From positions 310,001-374,000 of the forward strand of contig NZ_CANLZV010000002.1 of the NCBI RefSeq assembly GCF_947495665.1: DNA of 64,000 bases, written 5' to 3'. The notes beneath the pieces were generated by a model that worked only from the letters and a program-made list of their open reading frames with translations, ran no database searches and was not told the origin of the DNA. Each line of letters starts with the position of its first letter. Position 1 is the stretch's first letter. Both the position numbers and the translations under genes were made by a program. This stretch comes from an uncultured Sunxiuqinia sp. GTDB lineage: Bacteria > Bacteroidota > Bacteroidia > Bacteroidales > Prolixibacteraceae. Positions 1 through 8,324 of the stretch are shown piece after piece.

Positions 1-1681
1 GGTAGCCCGTGTAATAAATGACGGTCGCCAGGGTCATTGGTGTAGGTGTAAAGTCCTGCACTTGCTCAAGTTTAAAATCGAGTTGCTTGGTTTCTGCAGC
101 CAGGTTGGCCATGTCGGAGTTGTGGCAACCCGGGTGGCTCGAAATAAAATAGGGGATCAATTGCTGGTTCAGGCCTTCCTGTTTATTTATTTCGTTAAAT
201 GTCTTATTCAGTTTGTAAAACAGCTTAAATGAAGGCTTACGCATGATTTTTAGCACGTCGTCGGAAGTATGTTCCGGAGCCACTTTCAATCGCCCTGAAA
301 CGTGGTGCTTAACAACTTCGCGCAAGTAAGTCATGTTTGTTTTATTGACCTGCTTGTCTTTGGTTTCGTGCAGAATCATGTCGTAACGAATGCCGCTGCC
401 CACAAAGGCTTTCTTGATTTTAGGATGCTGACGAACTTTGCGGTACAGGTCGAGCATGGGTTTGTGATTAATGTCCAGATTCTTGCATATGTCGGGGAAG
501 ATGCACGAGGGACGCTTGCACTTGCGGCAAATTTCTTCATGAATCCCTTTCATTTTGTACATGTTGGCTGACGGGCCACCCAAGTCGGAAATATATCCTT
601 TAAAGTCGGGCATCTGGGTAACCTGGTCCAGCTCCTTCAGAATGCTCTTTTCGGAACGGCTGGCGATGAATTTTCCTTGGTGTGCGGAAATGGTACAAAA
701 AGTACAACCTCCGAAACAGCCACGGTGAATGTTGATGGAGTGGCGAATCATTTCGTAAGCCGGAATGGTGCCTTTGTTTTTGTATTTGGGGTGTGGTAAG
801 CGGGTGTACGGCAAATCGTAATACCGGTCAATTTCCTTTTCAACCAAGGGAGGCCAGGGCGGATTGACAACCACCTGTTGATTGCCGATGTGCTGCGTGA
901 TTTTGTTCGCTTCCGTTTTATTCGACTCTTCCTCGATATGCATGAAGTTTTTGGCAAACTTCTTTTTATCGCTTAAGCATTCCTCGTGCGAATACAAATC
1001 AATGTTATTCCATTTCTTGTTGGTTGCGTATGGCGCATCTTTTTCAATCAAAAAGGCCGTTTGGGGCAGATTGGTAATGGTGCGCGCGTCAACGCCCCGT
1101 TGAATCAGACGCGTAAAGTCAATGATTGATTTTTCGCCCATGCCATAGAACAGCAAATCTGCTTTTGCCTCTTTCAAAATAGAGGGCTTCAGCTTATTTT
1201 GCCAATAATCGTAATGGGTAACCCGGCGCAGCGATGCTTCAATTCCACCCAGCATGATTGGGGTGTCGGGGTACAATTCCTTCAGGATATTGCAGTAAAC
1301 TGTTGCTGCATAATCCGGACGTTTGTCGTGCTGACCGCCGGGCGTATAGGCGTCTTTTGAGCGCTTGCGTTTGTTGGCGGTATAGTGGTTTACCATGGAG
1401 TCCATGTTTCCTGAAGTAACTGCAAAATAAAGTCGGGGAGCTCCCAATTTTTTGAAGTCACGCAAATCATCCTGCCAGTTGGGTTGCGGAACAATGGCCA
1501 CGCGCAGGCCTTCGGCTTCCAAAACCCGTCCAATTACGGCAGCTCCAAACGAAGGGTGGTCAACGTATGCGTCGCCTGTAAATAAAATCACATCGACCTC
1601 GTCCCAGCCGCGTTCTTCAATTTCCTTTTTGGTTGTAGGCAACCAATCGGTTGTCTGATATTTATCGTATAACTGATTCAC
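1..1681 (-). CDS. YgiQ family radical SAM protein (3' end cut by window edge)
   Basis: Translation of the minus strand gives 560 codons with no stop before the left edge, so the C-terminus is missing. Near residue 322 it has the radical-SAM cluster motif CFGGCTFC (CX3CX2C), and around it the typical YgiQ/UPF0313 sequence, including RPDYAATVYCNILKELYPD and an N-terminal stretch with FTGDAYVDHPSFG. The family binds a 4Fe-4S cluster and S-adenosylmethionine; its substrate is not established. The start is taken as GTG at 1681, because it follows an AGAAAGGA ribosome binding sequence and a TAACTTTG promoter box about 30 bases upstream, and because NQLYDKYQTTDWLPTT matches the usual family start. 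It is transcribed away from the acyltransferase gene on the other strand. The family call is firm; the role is unknown. Confidence 0.9.
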   Translation of the reverse strand, partial: MNQLYDKYQTTDWLPTTKKEIEERGWDEVDVILFTGDAYVDHPSFGAAVIGRVLEAEGLRVAIVPQPNWQDDLRDFKKLGAPRLYFAVTSGNMDSMVNHYTANKRKRSKDAYTPGGQHDKRPDYAATVYCNILKELYPDTPIMLGGIEASLRRVTHYDYWQNKLKPSILKEAKADLLFYGMGEKSIIDFTRLIQRGVDARTITNLPQTAFLIEKDAPYATNKKWNNIDLYSHEECLSDKKKFAKNFMHIEEESNKTEANKITQHIGNQQVVVNPPWPPLVEKEIDRYYDLPYTRLPHPKYKNKGTIPAYEMIRHSINIHRGCFGGCTFCTISAHQGKFIASRSEKSILKELDQVTQMPDFKGYISDLGGPSANMYKMKGIHEEICRKCKRPSCIFPDICKNLDINHKPMLDLYRKVRQHPKIKKAFVGSGIRYDMILHETKDKQVNKTNMTYLREVVKHHVSGRLKVAPEHTSDDVLKIMRKPSFKLFYKLNKTFNEINKQEGLNQQLIPYFISSHPGCHNSDMANLAAETKQLDFKLEQVQDFTPTPMTLATVIYYTGY

Positions 1682-1709
1682 GTATTATCCTTTCTTAATA
1701 TTCAATGTG

Positions 1710-1717
1710 CAAAGTTA
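1710..1717 (-). promoter_or_regulatory. Bacteroidetes -7 box for the YgiQ gene
   Basis: On the minus strand these bases read TAACTTTG, an exact fit to the Bacteroidetes -7 consensus TAnnTTTG. It lies about 28 bases before the GTG start and so supports that start. I see no clear -33 TTG at the usual distance. Confidence 0.5.
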
Positions 1718-1846
1718 ACCTGCTTTTATTGATTTAAAAGACTTTGTCCTCTTTTTTTAGAGGCGGATATGTTTAAGAACCCATCCGCTTTTGCAAAAGT
1801 AAGCCGTATCCTTCTTAAATTTAATGCGTGCTTAATCTGGTTAACT

Positions 1847-3637
1847 ATGGAAATCGTAAAACCCAAAGACATTCTTAAAGCAAGTCCGTACCTGGCTTAC
1901 CTTGGAGGAGAAAACCTCGCTAAATTTATCATGTATGTGTTACGGTTCAACAAGCTTAACCGCATTTATGGTCAAATTGCCGATAAGCAGGGGATAGCGT
2001 TTATCGATGAATTGATTAAAATCCTGGAAATTAAATATGAATTTGATGAGTCAGAGTTGCGTAAGATTCCTAAAACCGGGCCGTTTATAGTGGTTGCCAA
2101 CCATCCGTTTGGTGGGCTTGACGGTATTTTGCTGATAAAAATACTTAGCCTGGTTCGGCCGGACATTAAAGTGATGGCTGATTTTTTGCTGAAAAAAGTT
2201 GAGCCCATCAGCGAATTTTTCCTGCCGGTTAATCCATTTGACGCACGAAAGAGCGAACAATCAGATGTTGGAGGAATTAAAAATGCCCTTCAGCACCTGA
2301 AAGCTAGTGGAGGCTTATGTATTTTTCCTGCTGGAGAGGTTTCGGGTTACCAGGCGAACAACAAGATTACTGACCGCCAGTGGCAATATGTCTCTCTTCG
2401 GTTTATAAAACACGCCCAGGTGCCTGTTGTTCCTGTTTATTTTGGAGGGCACAACAGCCGGTTGTTTCATCTGATTGGGCGGATTAATCCGAACCTGCAG
2501 CAAGTAAAACTTCCTTCGGAATTGCTGAACAAAAGACGCCGGCCAGTTAAAGTTCGCATCGGGTCGGCCATATCGGTGAATGAGCAAGCTGGTTTTCCCG
2601 AGGTATACCAGTTTGGGCGCTTCCTGCGGGCGAAGACTTACAGTTTGAAGTCGCAGATTGAAATTCGACGTTTTTTCAATTATTCGTTGAAAAGACAACG
2701 GCGCATAGAAGAAATCGTCAAGGCTTCATCAACCGAGTTGGTGGTCAGCGAGATTGCCGGATTGAAAAGCGAACGTTTGTTGTTTCAGGTTAAGAATTTC
2801 CAGGTGTTCTGTGCGCCATCCAGCGAAATACCAACCGTGCTTTATGAAATTGGCCGCTTGCGCGAAATTACCTTTCGCGAAGTGGGAGAGGGCACCAACC
2901 GGGGCATTGATCTGGACGAGTTTGATTTGTATTACCATCAACTTTTTATTTGGGACGATGAGGCGGAGAAACTGGTTGGAGCCTACCGAATAGGTAAAGG
3001 AACCGATATTTTGCATGAGTTTGGTGTGCGCGGGTTTTATATTCAAAGCCTGTTTAAATTGAAGGAGGCCTTTGAGCCGATTCTTCGGGAGTCGCTTGAG
3101 TTGGGCCGTTCGTTTGTGGTGAAGGAATACCAGCGTCAGCCTTTGCCCTTGTTCTTGCTGTGGAAAGGCATTTTGTACTTTCTGCTGAAAAACCCGGAAT
3201 ACCGCTATCTGATTGGACCGGTAAGTATTAGTGCCAACTATTCGAAAAGCTCAAAAGAGCTGATCATCAAATTTATCATGTCGCATCATTTCGATTGGCA
3301 AAATGCCCGTTTGGTAACTCCCCGAAAAGCTTTCAAATTTAAGAGCCAGGATCCGGATATGAACGTGATTATGGAAAACCTGGATGACATTAATAAGCTC
3401 GATCGATTCATAGGCGATGTTGACCTCCAAAATCCGGGACTTCCGGTTTTGTTGAAAAAATACATTCGTTTAAACGCCAAAATCATTGGATTTAATGTTG
3501 ACCCCAAATTTAATAACTGCCTGGATGGATTGATTTTGCTGGATGTTTACGATGTGCCCAAAAACACCATTGAATCACTTTCAAAAGAAACAAATGATGG
3601 GGCTATTCTGAATCGCTTTTATAACAGCAGGGAGTGA
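1847..3637 (+). CDS. OlsF-like bifunctional acyltransferase (PlsC-type plus GNAT/OlsB-type)
   Basis: A 596-residue protein of two fused acyltransferase units. The N-terminal half is a PlsC/lysophospholipid acyltransferase domain with the motif NHPFGGLD (HX5D form, His near 86) and the later FPAGEVS motif (about 160-166). The C-terminal half resembles OlsB/GNAT N-acyltransferases (REITFREVGEGT, then VGAYRIGKG). Known OlsF-type fusions make ornithine lipids, and related Bacteroidetes enzymes make glycine lipids: one domain N-acylates the amino acid, the other O-acylates the hydroxy fatty acid. Here the amino acid cannot be read from sequence. An ATG at 1769 would add 26 residues, but family members begin with sequence like MEIVKPKDI, so ATG 1847 is preferred. 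It probably acts at the inner face of the inner membrane. Confidence 0.8.
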   Translation: MEIVKPKDILKASPYLAYLGGENLAKFIMYVLRFNKLNRIYGQIADKQGIAFIDELIKILEIKYEFDESELRKIPKTGPFIVVANHPFGGLDGILLIKILSLVRPDIKVMADFLLKKVEPISEFFLPVNPFDARKSEQSDVGGIKNALQHLKASGGLCIFPAGEVSGYQANNKITDRQWQYVSLRFIKHAQVPVVPVYFGGHNSRLFHLIGRINPNLQQVKLPSELLNKRRRPVKVRIGSAISVNEQAGFPEVYQFGRFLRAKTYSLKSQIEIRRFFNYSLKRQRRIEEIVKASSTELVVSEIAGLKSERLLFQVKNFQVFCAPSSEIPTVLYEIGRLREITFREVGEGTNRGIDLDEFDLYYHQLFIWDDEAEKLVGAYRIGKGTDILHEFGVRGFYIQSLFKLKEAFEPILRESLELGRSFVVKEYQRQPLPLFLLWKGILYFLLKNPEYRYLIGPVSISANYSKSSKELIIKFIMSHHFDWQNARLVTPRKAFKFKSQDPDMNVIMENLDDINKLDRFIGDVDLQNPGLPVLLKKYIRLNAKIIGFNVDPKFNNCLDGLILLDVYDVPKNTIESLSKETNDGAILNRFYNSRE

Positions 3638-3826
3638 GCTTAAAATCAGAAATGTTTTTAAACCAAAACTCTAATGGTCTTTGACTCAGGTAAGGGGAAT
3701 CAGTATGAAACAGCCACTGGCCAAAATCGGATAAATGTCAATCGTGTATTTAACTTTCTTTTGAAGTGTTTGTTTACATTTACTGTCCTGTTAAGTTTTT
3801 ATCTGTGAAATAAAATGTAGTAACTT

Positions 3827-4534
3827 ATGAGATTATTTATTGTATTGTTAATGAGTAGCCTGCTGATGGGCTCTTGCGTTCAGAAAAAGAAAGAATCTGT
3901 TCAACCGCTCGATACCAGTTCGCTCATGCATCAGGTGGAAGTCAAAGAAGTGATTCAAACCGATAGTTATACTTACTTAAAAGTTTCAGAAAATCGTGAG
4001 GAATTTTGGATTGCGGTGAGTCGTCAGGAAGCAAAAGTGGGCGAAAAATATTATTATGCTTCAGCTTTGGAAATGAAGGATTTTGAGAGCAAAGCCTTGG
4101 GGCGGGTGTTCGATTCGATCTTTTTTGTTCAGAAGCTGAGTAAAGACCCCATTCAGAAGAGTGCTCCGGTGGCTTCCAAAAAAGAACCATTAGGGAAAGC
4201 CATCGAATCGTTTGATTCCAATATTGAAGTGGAGCCTGCTGAAGGTGGAGTGACAATCGGTGAATTGTATGCTTCCAAAGGAAATTACGAAGGAAAACGC
4301 GTACGCGTAAAAGGAAAGGTTGTCAAAGTGAATAAAAACATCATGTCGCGCAACTGGATTCACATTCAGGATGGAACTAAGCACGGCGAGGATTATGACC
4401 TGACCATTACTTCGGACCAGATGGCAGAAGTTGGGCAGGAGCATACTTTTGAAGGCGTAGTAACCCTTAATAAAGATTTTGGTGCCGGCTATTTTTATGA
4501 GCTGATCATGGAAGAAGGCCAGTTGGTCAACTAA
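3827..4534 (+). CDS. OB-fold lipoprotein, function unknown
   Basis: A 235-residue protein with a lipoprotein signal peptide: a short hydrophobic start and lipobox LMGSC, with Cys17 as the lipidation site. The middle is charged and low in pattern. The last 90 residues (from GVTIGELYASKG) look like a bacterial OB-fold: VRVKGKVVKVN, then WIHIQDGT, then EGVVTLNKDFGAGY. Such domains in exported Bacteroidetes proteins are often labelled nucleotide-binding or DNA-binding OB-fold proteins, but no ligand has been shown and I do not assign one. It is monocistronic in appearance, with a strong terminator hairpin 35 bases after the stop. Confidence 0.75.
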   Translation: MRLFIVLLMSSLLMGSCVQKKKESVQPLDTSSLMHQVEVKEVIQTDSYTYLKVSENREEFWIAVSRQEAKVGEKYYYASALEMKDFESKALGRVFDSIFFVQKLSKDPIQKSAPVASKKEPLGKAIESFDSNIEVEPAEGGVTIGELYASKGNYEGKRVRVKGKVVKVNKNIMSRNWIHIQDGTKHGEDYDLTITSDQMAEVGQEHTFEGVVTLNKDFGAGYFYELIMEEGQLVN

Positions 4535-4567
4535 CAAAGCACCACTTAGTTTTTTAAATTTTTTTGT

Positions 4568-4630
4568 TTAAGGTTTGAAATGGGAGTGAAACATGAAACT
4601 CCGGATTTCAAACCTTAATTTTTTCTTTCC
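4568..4630 (+). terminator. Intrinsic terminator after the OB-fold lipoprotein gene
   Basis: AAGGTTTGAAAT (4570-4581) pairs perfectly with ATTTCAAACCTT (4605-4616), with further GGAGT/ACTCC pairing inside. A T-rich run (AATTTTTTCTTTCC) follows directly. Confidence 0.8.
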
Positions 4631-4659
4631 TTTCTTCATTCTGGTTCGCTATTATTTTT

Positions 4660-4686
4660 TTGTCAGCGTGAGAACAATTACTTTCG
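4660..4686 (+). promoter_or_regulatory. Promoter of the first MATE gene
   Basis: TTG at 4660-4662 and TACTTTCG at 4679-4686, spaced 16 bases, match the Bacteroidetes -33/-7 pattern with one change in the -7 box. Transcription would start near 4692, giving a leader of about 145 bases before the MATE start codon. Confidence 0.5.
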
Positions 4687-4702
4687 CCGCCGTTTTTAGC
4701 GA

Positions 4703-4795
4703 CCTTAATTACATGAAACTTCCAACAGGGGAGCGCTTCTCACCTTGAAGCTTGAAAACGATGCTTAACTCCTGCCTGTCGTGTATGTATTAAGG
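4703..4795 (+). promoter_or_regulatory. Folded 5' leader of the MATE gene, candidate cis-regulatory RNA
   Basis: The bases between promoter and start codon can form a closed structure. Outer stem: 4703-4713 with 4786-4795 (CCTTAAT, bulged T, ACA against TGTATTAAGG). Inner stem: ACAGGGGAG (4725-4733) with CTCC-TG-CCTGT (4769-4779), two-base bulge. Nested hairpin: GCTTC (4735-4739) with GAAGC (4747-4751). The stems are read by eye, not computed. I cannot match it to TPP, FMN, SAM, cobalamin or preQ1 riboswitch consensus sequences. The GGGGAG string resembles part of the yybP-ykoY element, but the rest does not fit. It could be an unassigned riboswitch or a chance fold. Confidence 0.35.
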
Positions 4796-4838
4796 GGCAA
4801 GGTCTCGCTCAATCACAACCATTTATTTATTGTTAGTT

Positions 4839-6197
4839 ATGAAACGAATTTGGCGTTTGTATCGTCCTCACTATGCCGAAACCCGTAGGCTTGCCCTGCC
4901 GGTAATTGTGGCGCAAATTGGACAGATTACGGTTGGTTTGGCCGATAATATGATGATTGGCCGTTTGGGCAAAACAGAACTGGCAGCAGCAGCGTTTGCC
5001 AATACCCTGTTTTCGCTTCCCCTGATTTTTGGGATGGGATTTGCGATGGCCATTACTCCCTTAACCGGGAAGGCTAACGGTTCGAATGATTATGCGGAAC
5101 TGTTGTCGTTGAAAAAAGCGGCTTTTGCTGCCAACAGCATCATGGCGATCTTGCTGGCTATGGCTTGCCTGCTGTTGTATTCGGCGATGCCATTTATGCA
5201 TCAGCCCGAAAGTATTCTTGACTATTCACGGCACTACTTTAGTGTTATCGGACTTTCCATTGTGCCTTTGATGCTGTTTTTGAGCGGAAAACAGTTTGCT
5301 GATGGTTTGTCGAACACCAAACTGGCCATGATGATTACCCTGGGGGCCAATGTTGTGAATATTCTGGGGAACTACATGCTGATTTTTGGGAAATGGGGAG
5401 CGCCTGAATTGGGACTTGTTGGTGCCGGTTGGTCAACCTTGATTGCCCGGGTGTTAATGGCTGTGGGGATGCTCATATTTGTCCGTAAGCTTTATCGCGA
5501 GCAACTGCAGTCGGTTGTTGCTAATGTGAAGTCGGTAACCGCCTCCACGCTTAAGATAATCAAGCTCGGCATTCCTATGGGATTGCATATGTTTTCGGAG
5601 TCTTCGGCGTTTATTGTGGCCGGTATTATGATGGGCTGGATCAGCGAAACCGGACTGGCTGCACATCAGATTGTGATTAGCCTTTCCACTTTTGGGTTTA
5701 TGCTTTACCAGGGAATTGGTGTGAGCACAACCATTCGTATCAGTCAACTTGCCGGACGTCAGGTACCCTCGCTGTTGAAAAGAGCCTCCAACGCTTCAAT
5801 TCAGATTGTGTTGGGAATGGTGGTTATTATTTCCATGTCCTTTGTGAGCTTGAGCCATTGGCTGCCAACTTTGTTTACGACCGATGCGGAAGTGATCCGG
5901 CTTGCCTCGCAAATGATTATCGTGTTGGCTATCTTTCAGCTTTTTGATGCCATTCAAATCATTTACTCGGGTATTTTACGGGGAATGGCTGATGCCACGA
6001 TTCCGGGAATTCTTACTTTTATTTGCTATTTCATCATCACTATTCCGTTTAGTTATTGGGCAGCTTTTCATGGCGGATTCAATGAAATTGGCATTTGGAT
6101 GGGCTTCCCGGTGGGCTTAAGTATTTGTGCGTTAATGTTTCACTTCAGGCTTAGTTACCTGCATCGAAAGTTGAATTTAGAGATGCAGGCCTCCTAA
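4839..6197 (+). CDS. MATE family multidrug/cation exporter (first copy)
   Basis: A 452-residue polytopic inner-membrane protein with about 12 predicted hydrophobic segments in two halves of six, the usual MATE design. The family signature lies near the start (LALPVIVAQIGQ, then ADNMMIGRLG) and the second half begins with LGIPMGLHMFSESSAF. MATE proteins export cationic compounds or metabolites using a sodium or proton gradient; the substrate is not readable here. ATG 4839 is chosen over an in-frame TTG at 4830, as the MKRIWRLYRP start matches the paralogue's MKFSDYIPLYR. The paralogue at 22006-23340 shares the same length and motif order. A structured leader precedes it. The N-terminal half carries the ADNMMIG motif typical of NorM-like members. 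Confidence 0.93.
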   Translation: MKRIWRLYRPHYAETRRLALPVIVAQIGQITVGLADNMMIGRLGKTELAAAAFANTLFSLPLIFGMGFAMAITPLTGKANGSNDYAELLSLKKAAFAANSIMAILLAMACLLLYSAMPFMHQPESILDYSRHYFSVIGLSIVPLMLFLSGKQFADGLSNTKLAMMITLGANVVNILGNYMLIFGKWGAPELGLVGAGWSTLIARVLMAVGMLIFVRKLYREQLQSVVANVKSVTASTLKIIKLGIPMGLHMFSESSAFIVAGIMMGWISETGLAAHQIVISLSTFGFMLYQGIGVSTTIRISQLAGRQVPSLLKRASNASIQIVLGMVVIISMSFVSLSHWLPTLFTTDAEVIRLASQMIIVLAIFQLFDAIQIIYSGILRGMADATIPGILTFICYFIITIPFSYWAAFHGGFNEIGIWMGFPVGLSICALMFHFRLSYLHRKLNLEMQAS

Positions 6198-6335
6198 GCA
6201 CTTTTGCCGAAAACGAAGGCTCCAGTATCCCGTACTTTTTTCAGCAAAGCTGATTCAAAAGAAACTGCAGCTTTGGAAGTAAGGGGAACTTTTGCGTAAC
6301 TTGAAGGGAGTTTCTACCCTCCAAATGATTGCGTT

Positions 6336-6881
6336 ATGAATTCGTTGAAGTTTTTATTGAGCACGGTGTTTTTAGGAGCTTGCCTGCTGACCTATGGACA
6401 GCCAAGTGGCAATCCGGAAAAAGAAGTTCGCTTTCGCGATAAGCTTTTTACAGGGGGCAGTGTCGGGCTTTCGCTAGGGAGTTATACCAACATTAACATT
6501 AGTCCGATCATTGGTGCCCGCTTAACCGATCAGTTTTATGCCGGTGCAGGAATTGAATATCAATATACCCGCTACAAGTATCCTGATGGGAATCTCACGG
6601 CCAGCCAGTATGGCGGGCGATTGTTTGGGCAATACAACATCATTCCCCAATTTTATCTTCATAGTGAGTTTTCGATGATCAACATGGAGTATTATTCCTT
6701 TAACCGGGAAGAGCGAAGTTTCATTCCTTTTTTTCATGTGGGAGGAGGCTACCGGCAGGTGCTTTCTGACCGCTCTTTTATAAGCTTTCAGGTTTTGTTT
6801 GATGTAATTCAGGATAAAAATTCGCCCTACAAATCATGGGAACCCATTTACAGTGTCGGATTTGGCGTGGACATTTGGTAG
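6336..6881 (+). CDS. Outer-membrane beta-barrel protein
   Basis: A 181-residue protein with a cleavable signal peptide (SLKFLLSTVFLGACLLTYGQ) and then alternating short hydrophobic strands with aromatic ends and Gly/Tyr-rich turns, for example GLSLGSYTNINISP, YAGAGIEYQYTRY and FIPFFHVGGGYRQ. It ends in an aromatic residue (VGFGVDIW), as expected for insertion by the BAM machinery. The size suits an eight-stranded barrel of the OmpW/OmpA-barrel or porin-family type. No binding or enzymatic motif is visible. It converges on the serine-hydrolase-like gene and shares a two-way terminator with it. Confidence 0.7.
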   Translation: MNSLKFLLSTVFLGACLLTYGQPSGNPEKEVRFRDKLFTGGSVGLSLGSYTNINISPIIGARLTDQFYAGAGIEYQYTRYKYPDGNLTASQYGGRLFGQYNIIPQFYLHSEFSMINMEYYSFNREERSFIPFFHVGGGYRQVLSDRSFISFQVLFDVIQDKNSPYKSWEPIYSVGFGVDIW

Positions 6882-6907
6882 ATGAGGCTTCAGGCACTGA
6901 AAATAAA

Positions 6908-6938
6908 AAACCGGGTTAATCATGGATTGACCCGGTTT
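6908..6938. terminator. Two-way terminator between converging genes
   Basis: AAACCGGGT (6908-6916) pairs perfectly with ACCCGGTTT (6930-6938). There is a T-run on the plus side (CCTTTTTTATT) and an A-run at 6901-6910 that gives a T-run on the minus side. It sits just before the stop codon of the minus-strand gene. Confidence 0.8.
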
Positions 6939-6944
6939 CCTTTT

Positions 6945-8081
6945 TTATTCTTGTTTAGCGTCTTCTTTGGGATCTATAATTTTCAGGAAGTGATTGGCAA
7001 TTTGCATCACCGGCAAATCTTCAAAATCGCTTCCCAGGTTAGCACAGAGAGTAACCACCAATTTCTGCTCGGGGTAAACGGCAATGGCCGAAGCTCCCCC
7101 GGTAGTGCTGCCAGCCTGACCAATTACTTTGCGGCCTTCGCGGTCGGTAATAACCAGCCAGCCAAAGCTTGAATTTAACCGTTGTCCGGTACTTAATTGG
7201 TAAGGCTCGTAAAATAACCGGAGTGTTTCTTCATTGAAAAATCCTGGCTCCAGAAGCTGTTGGGCGGCCAGATTCAGGTCATCAGCTGTTGATAGCATTC
7301 CTAAGGCCGGAGCCAGCGGGTTAAGGTTGATTTGAGGCGCATTGGTTAACCGGGCAATGTAATCACGGTCGTAAGTATTGCTGCGGTTTTCAATGATTGC
7401 CATAGTGTTATCCAATTGGGTGTTGTTCAATTGGAGGGTGTCAATAATCGTTTCCTGTATCAAGTCTGCAAACCTTTTTTGACTGATGTCTTCTGCTAAA
7501 ATTCCAAGCAACCCCAGGCTTAAATTCGATTGCAGAAAGTAGCTGTCGGGTTGGTAAACCAACGAATCGTTTTCGTGAAGCTTGATGTAGTCTTTCAAGG
7601 TTCTGATTTTCTTGTCGAGCTGTTGAGCTTCGCGGTTTGAGCTTTCCGGGAACCCGGCTACCTGGTTCATCAGCATGCGCAAGGTAAAATCTGCACGCTT
7701 TTTAGGGAAGTCCGGAATGTAGGTATAAAAGCTGCTGTCAATATGGAGCTGGTTTTCTTCCTGCATTTTGGCAATGAGGTAGGCTGTAAAAAGCTGAGAG
7801 CTGTTGCCAATGCGGAATTTGGTGTTGCGCTGCGTCGGAGCTTTCAGTTCTTTGTTGGCATAGCCAAGTCCTTCCGACCACACCAATTCGCCATCAACCG
7901 AAACCGAAACCGAGCCTCCGGGGGTAAAGCTGGTCATGAGATGTGCACCTAATTCCTTTCGGCTTTCTAAAATTGCTTCCTTGTAATCCCTTTTGTAGAT
8001 GGGGCCATTCGCTGTTTTTTCCTGTTGGCAGGAGGTAAAACTTAGAATAACTACAAGAATTGGGATAAATGTTTTAAGCAT
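6945..8081 (-). CDS. Beta-lactamase/serine-hydrolase-fold lipoprotein, probably catalytically inactive
   Basis: A lipoprotein (MLKTFIPILVVILSFTSC, lipobox Cys at 18) with the class C beta-lactamase-like fold of serine hydrolases and penicillin-binding-protein relatives. All three catalytic motifs are altered. The family FRIGSxxK block reads FRIGNSSQ, so catalytic Ser becomes Asn and Lys becomes Gln. The YxN motif reads QSN within FLQSNLSLGLLG. The C-terminal HxG block reads IGQAGSTTGG. The scaffold otherwise looks intact, including the AIAVYPEQKLVVTLCANL end region, so this seems a kept pseudoenzyme and not a decaying gene. ATG 8114 would give a longer start, but a TAAATTTA -7-like box at 8117-8124 and the compact signal peptide favour 8081. 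A role in binding or regulation is inference. Confidence 0.8.
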   Translation of the reverse strand: MLKTFIPILVVILSFTSCQQEKTANGPIYKRDYKEAILESRKELGAHLMTSFTPGGSVSVSVDGELVWSEGLGYANKELKAPTQRNTKFRIGNSSQLFTAYLIAKMQEENQLHIDSSFYTYIPDFPKKRADFTLRMLMNQVAGFPESSNREAQQLDKKIRTLKDYIKLHENDSLVYQPDSYFLQSNLSLGLLGILAEDISQKRFADLIQETIIDTLQLNNTQLDNTMAIIENRSNTYDRDYIARLTNAPQINLNPLAPALGMLSTADDLNLAAQQLLEPGFFNEETLRLFYEPYQLSTGQRLNSSFGWLVITDREGRKVIGQAGSTTGGASAIAVYPEQKLVVTLCANLGSDFEDLPVMQIANHFLKIIDPKEDAKQE

Positions 8082-8277
8082 TGAAGTGGGTGGAGTAAAT
8101 TTCTTTTCCATCATTCTAAATTTATTAAGTCTGGTTTGTTGTGAAAATTGTATTGAACAGGGAGGGGGTGAGCCTTCCCTTTGATTTTTGCAGCCCTGAA
8201 AATAATAATTTCAATCAAAACAGGTGGTTGATCCGATCATTTTTTTAGATAAATGATGAACTTTCATTTTTTCAGAA

Positions 8278-8304
8278 ATAAAAAAAGCCCCTTTAACAGG
8301 AGCT
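8278..8304 (-). terminator. Terminator after the C1-like peptidase gene
   Basis: On the minus strand AGCTCC (8304-8299) pairs with GGGGCT (8291-8286), one G-T pair, loop of 7. A run of T follows, from the A-run at 8278-8286. Confidence 0.7.
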
Positions 8305-8324
8305 CTTTTAGAAGTATTGTTTGC

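Noticed and set aside
1769-1846. Earlier ATG for the OlsF-like gene
   Set aside because: The extra 26 residues do not match the family start; ATG 1847 does.
4703-4795. TPP, FMN, cobalamin or SAM riboswitch in the MATE leader
   Set aside because: None of the conserved core sequences of these classes is present; kept as an unassigned structured leader.
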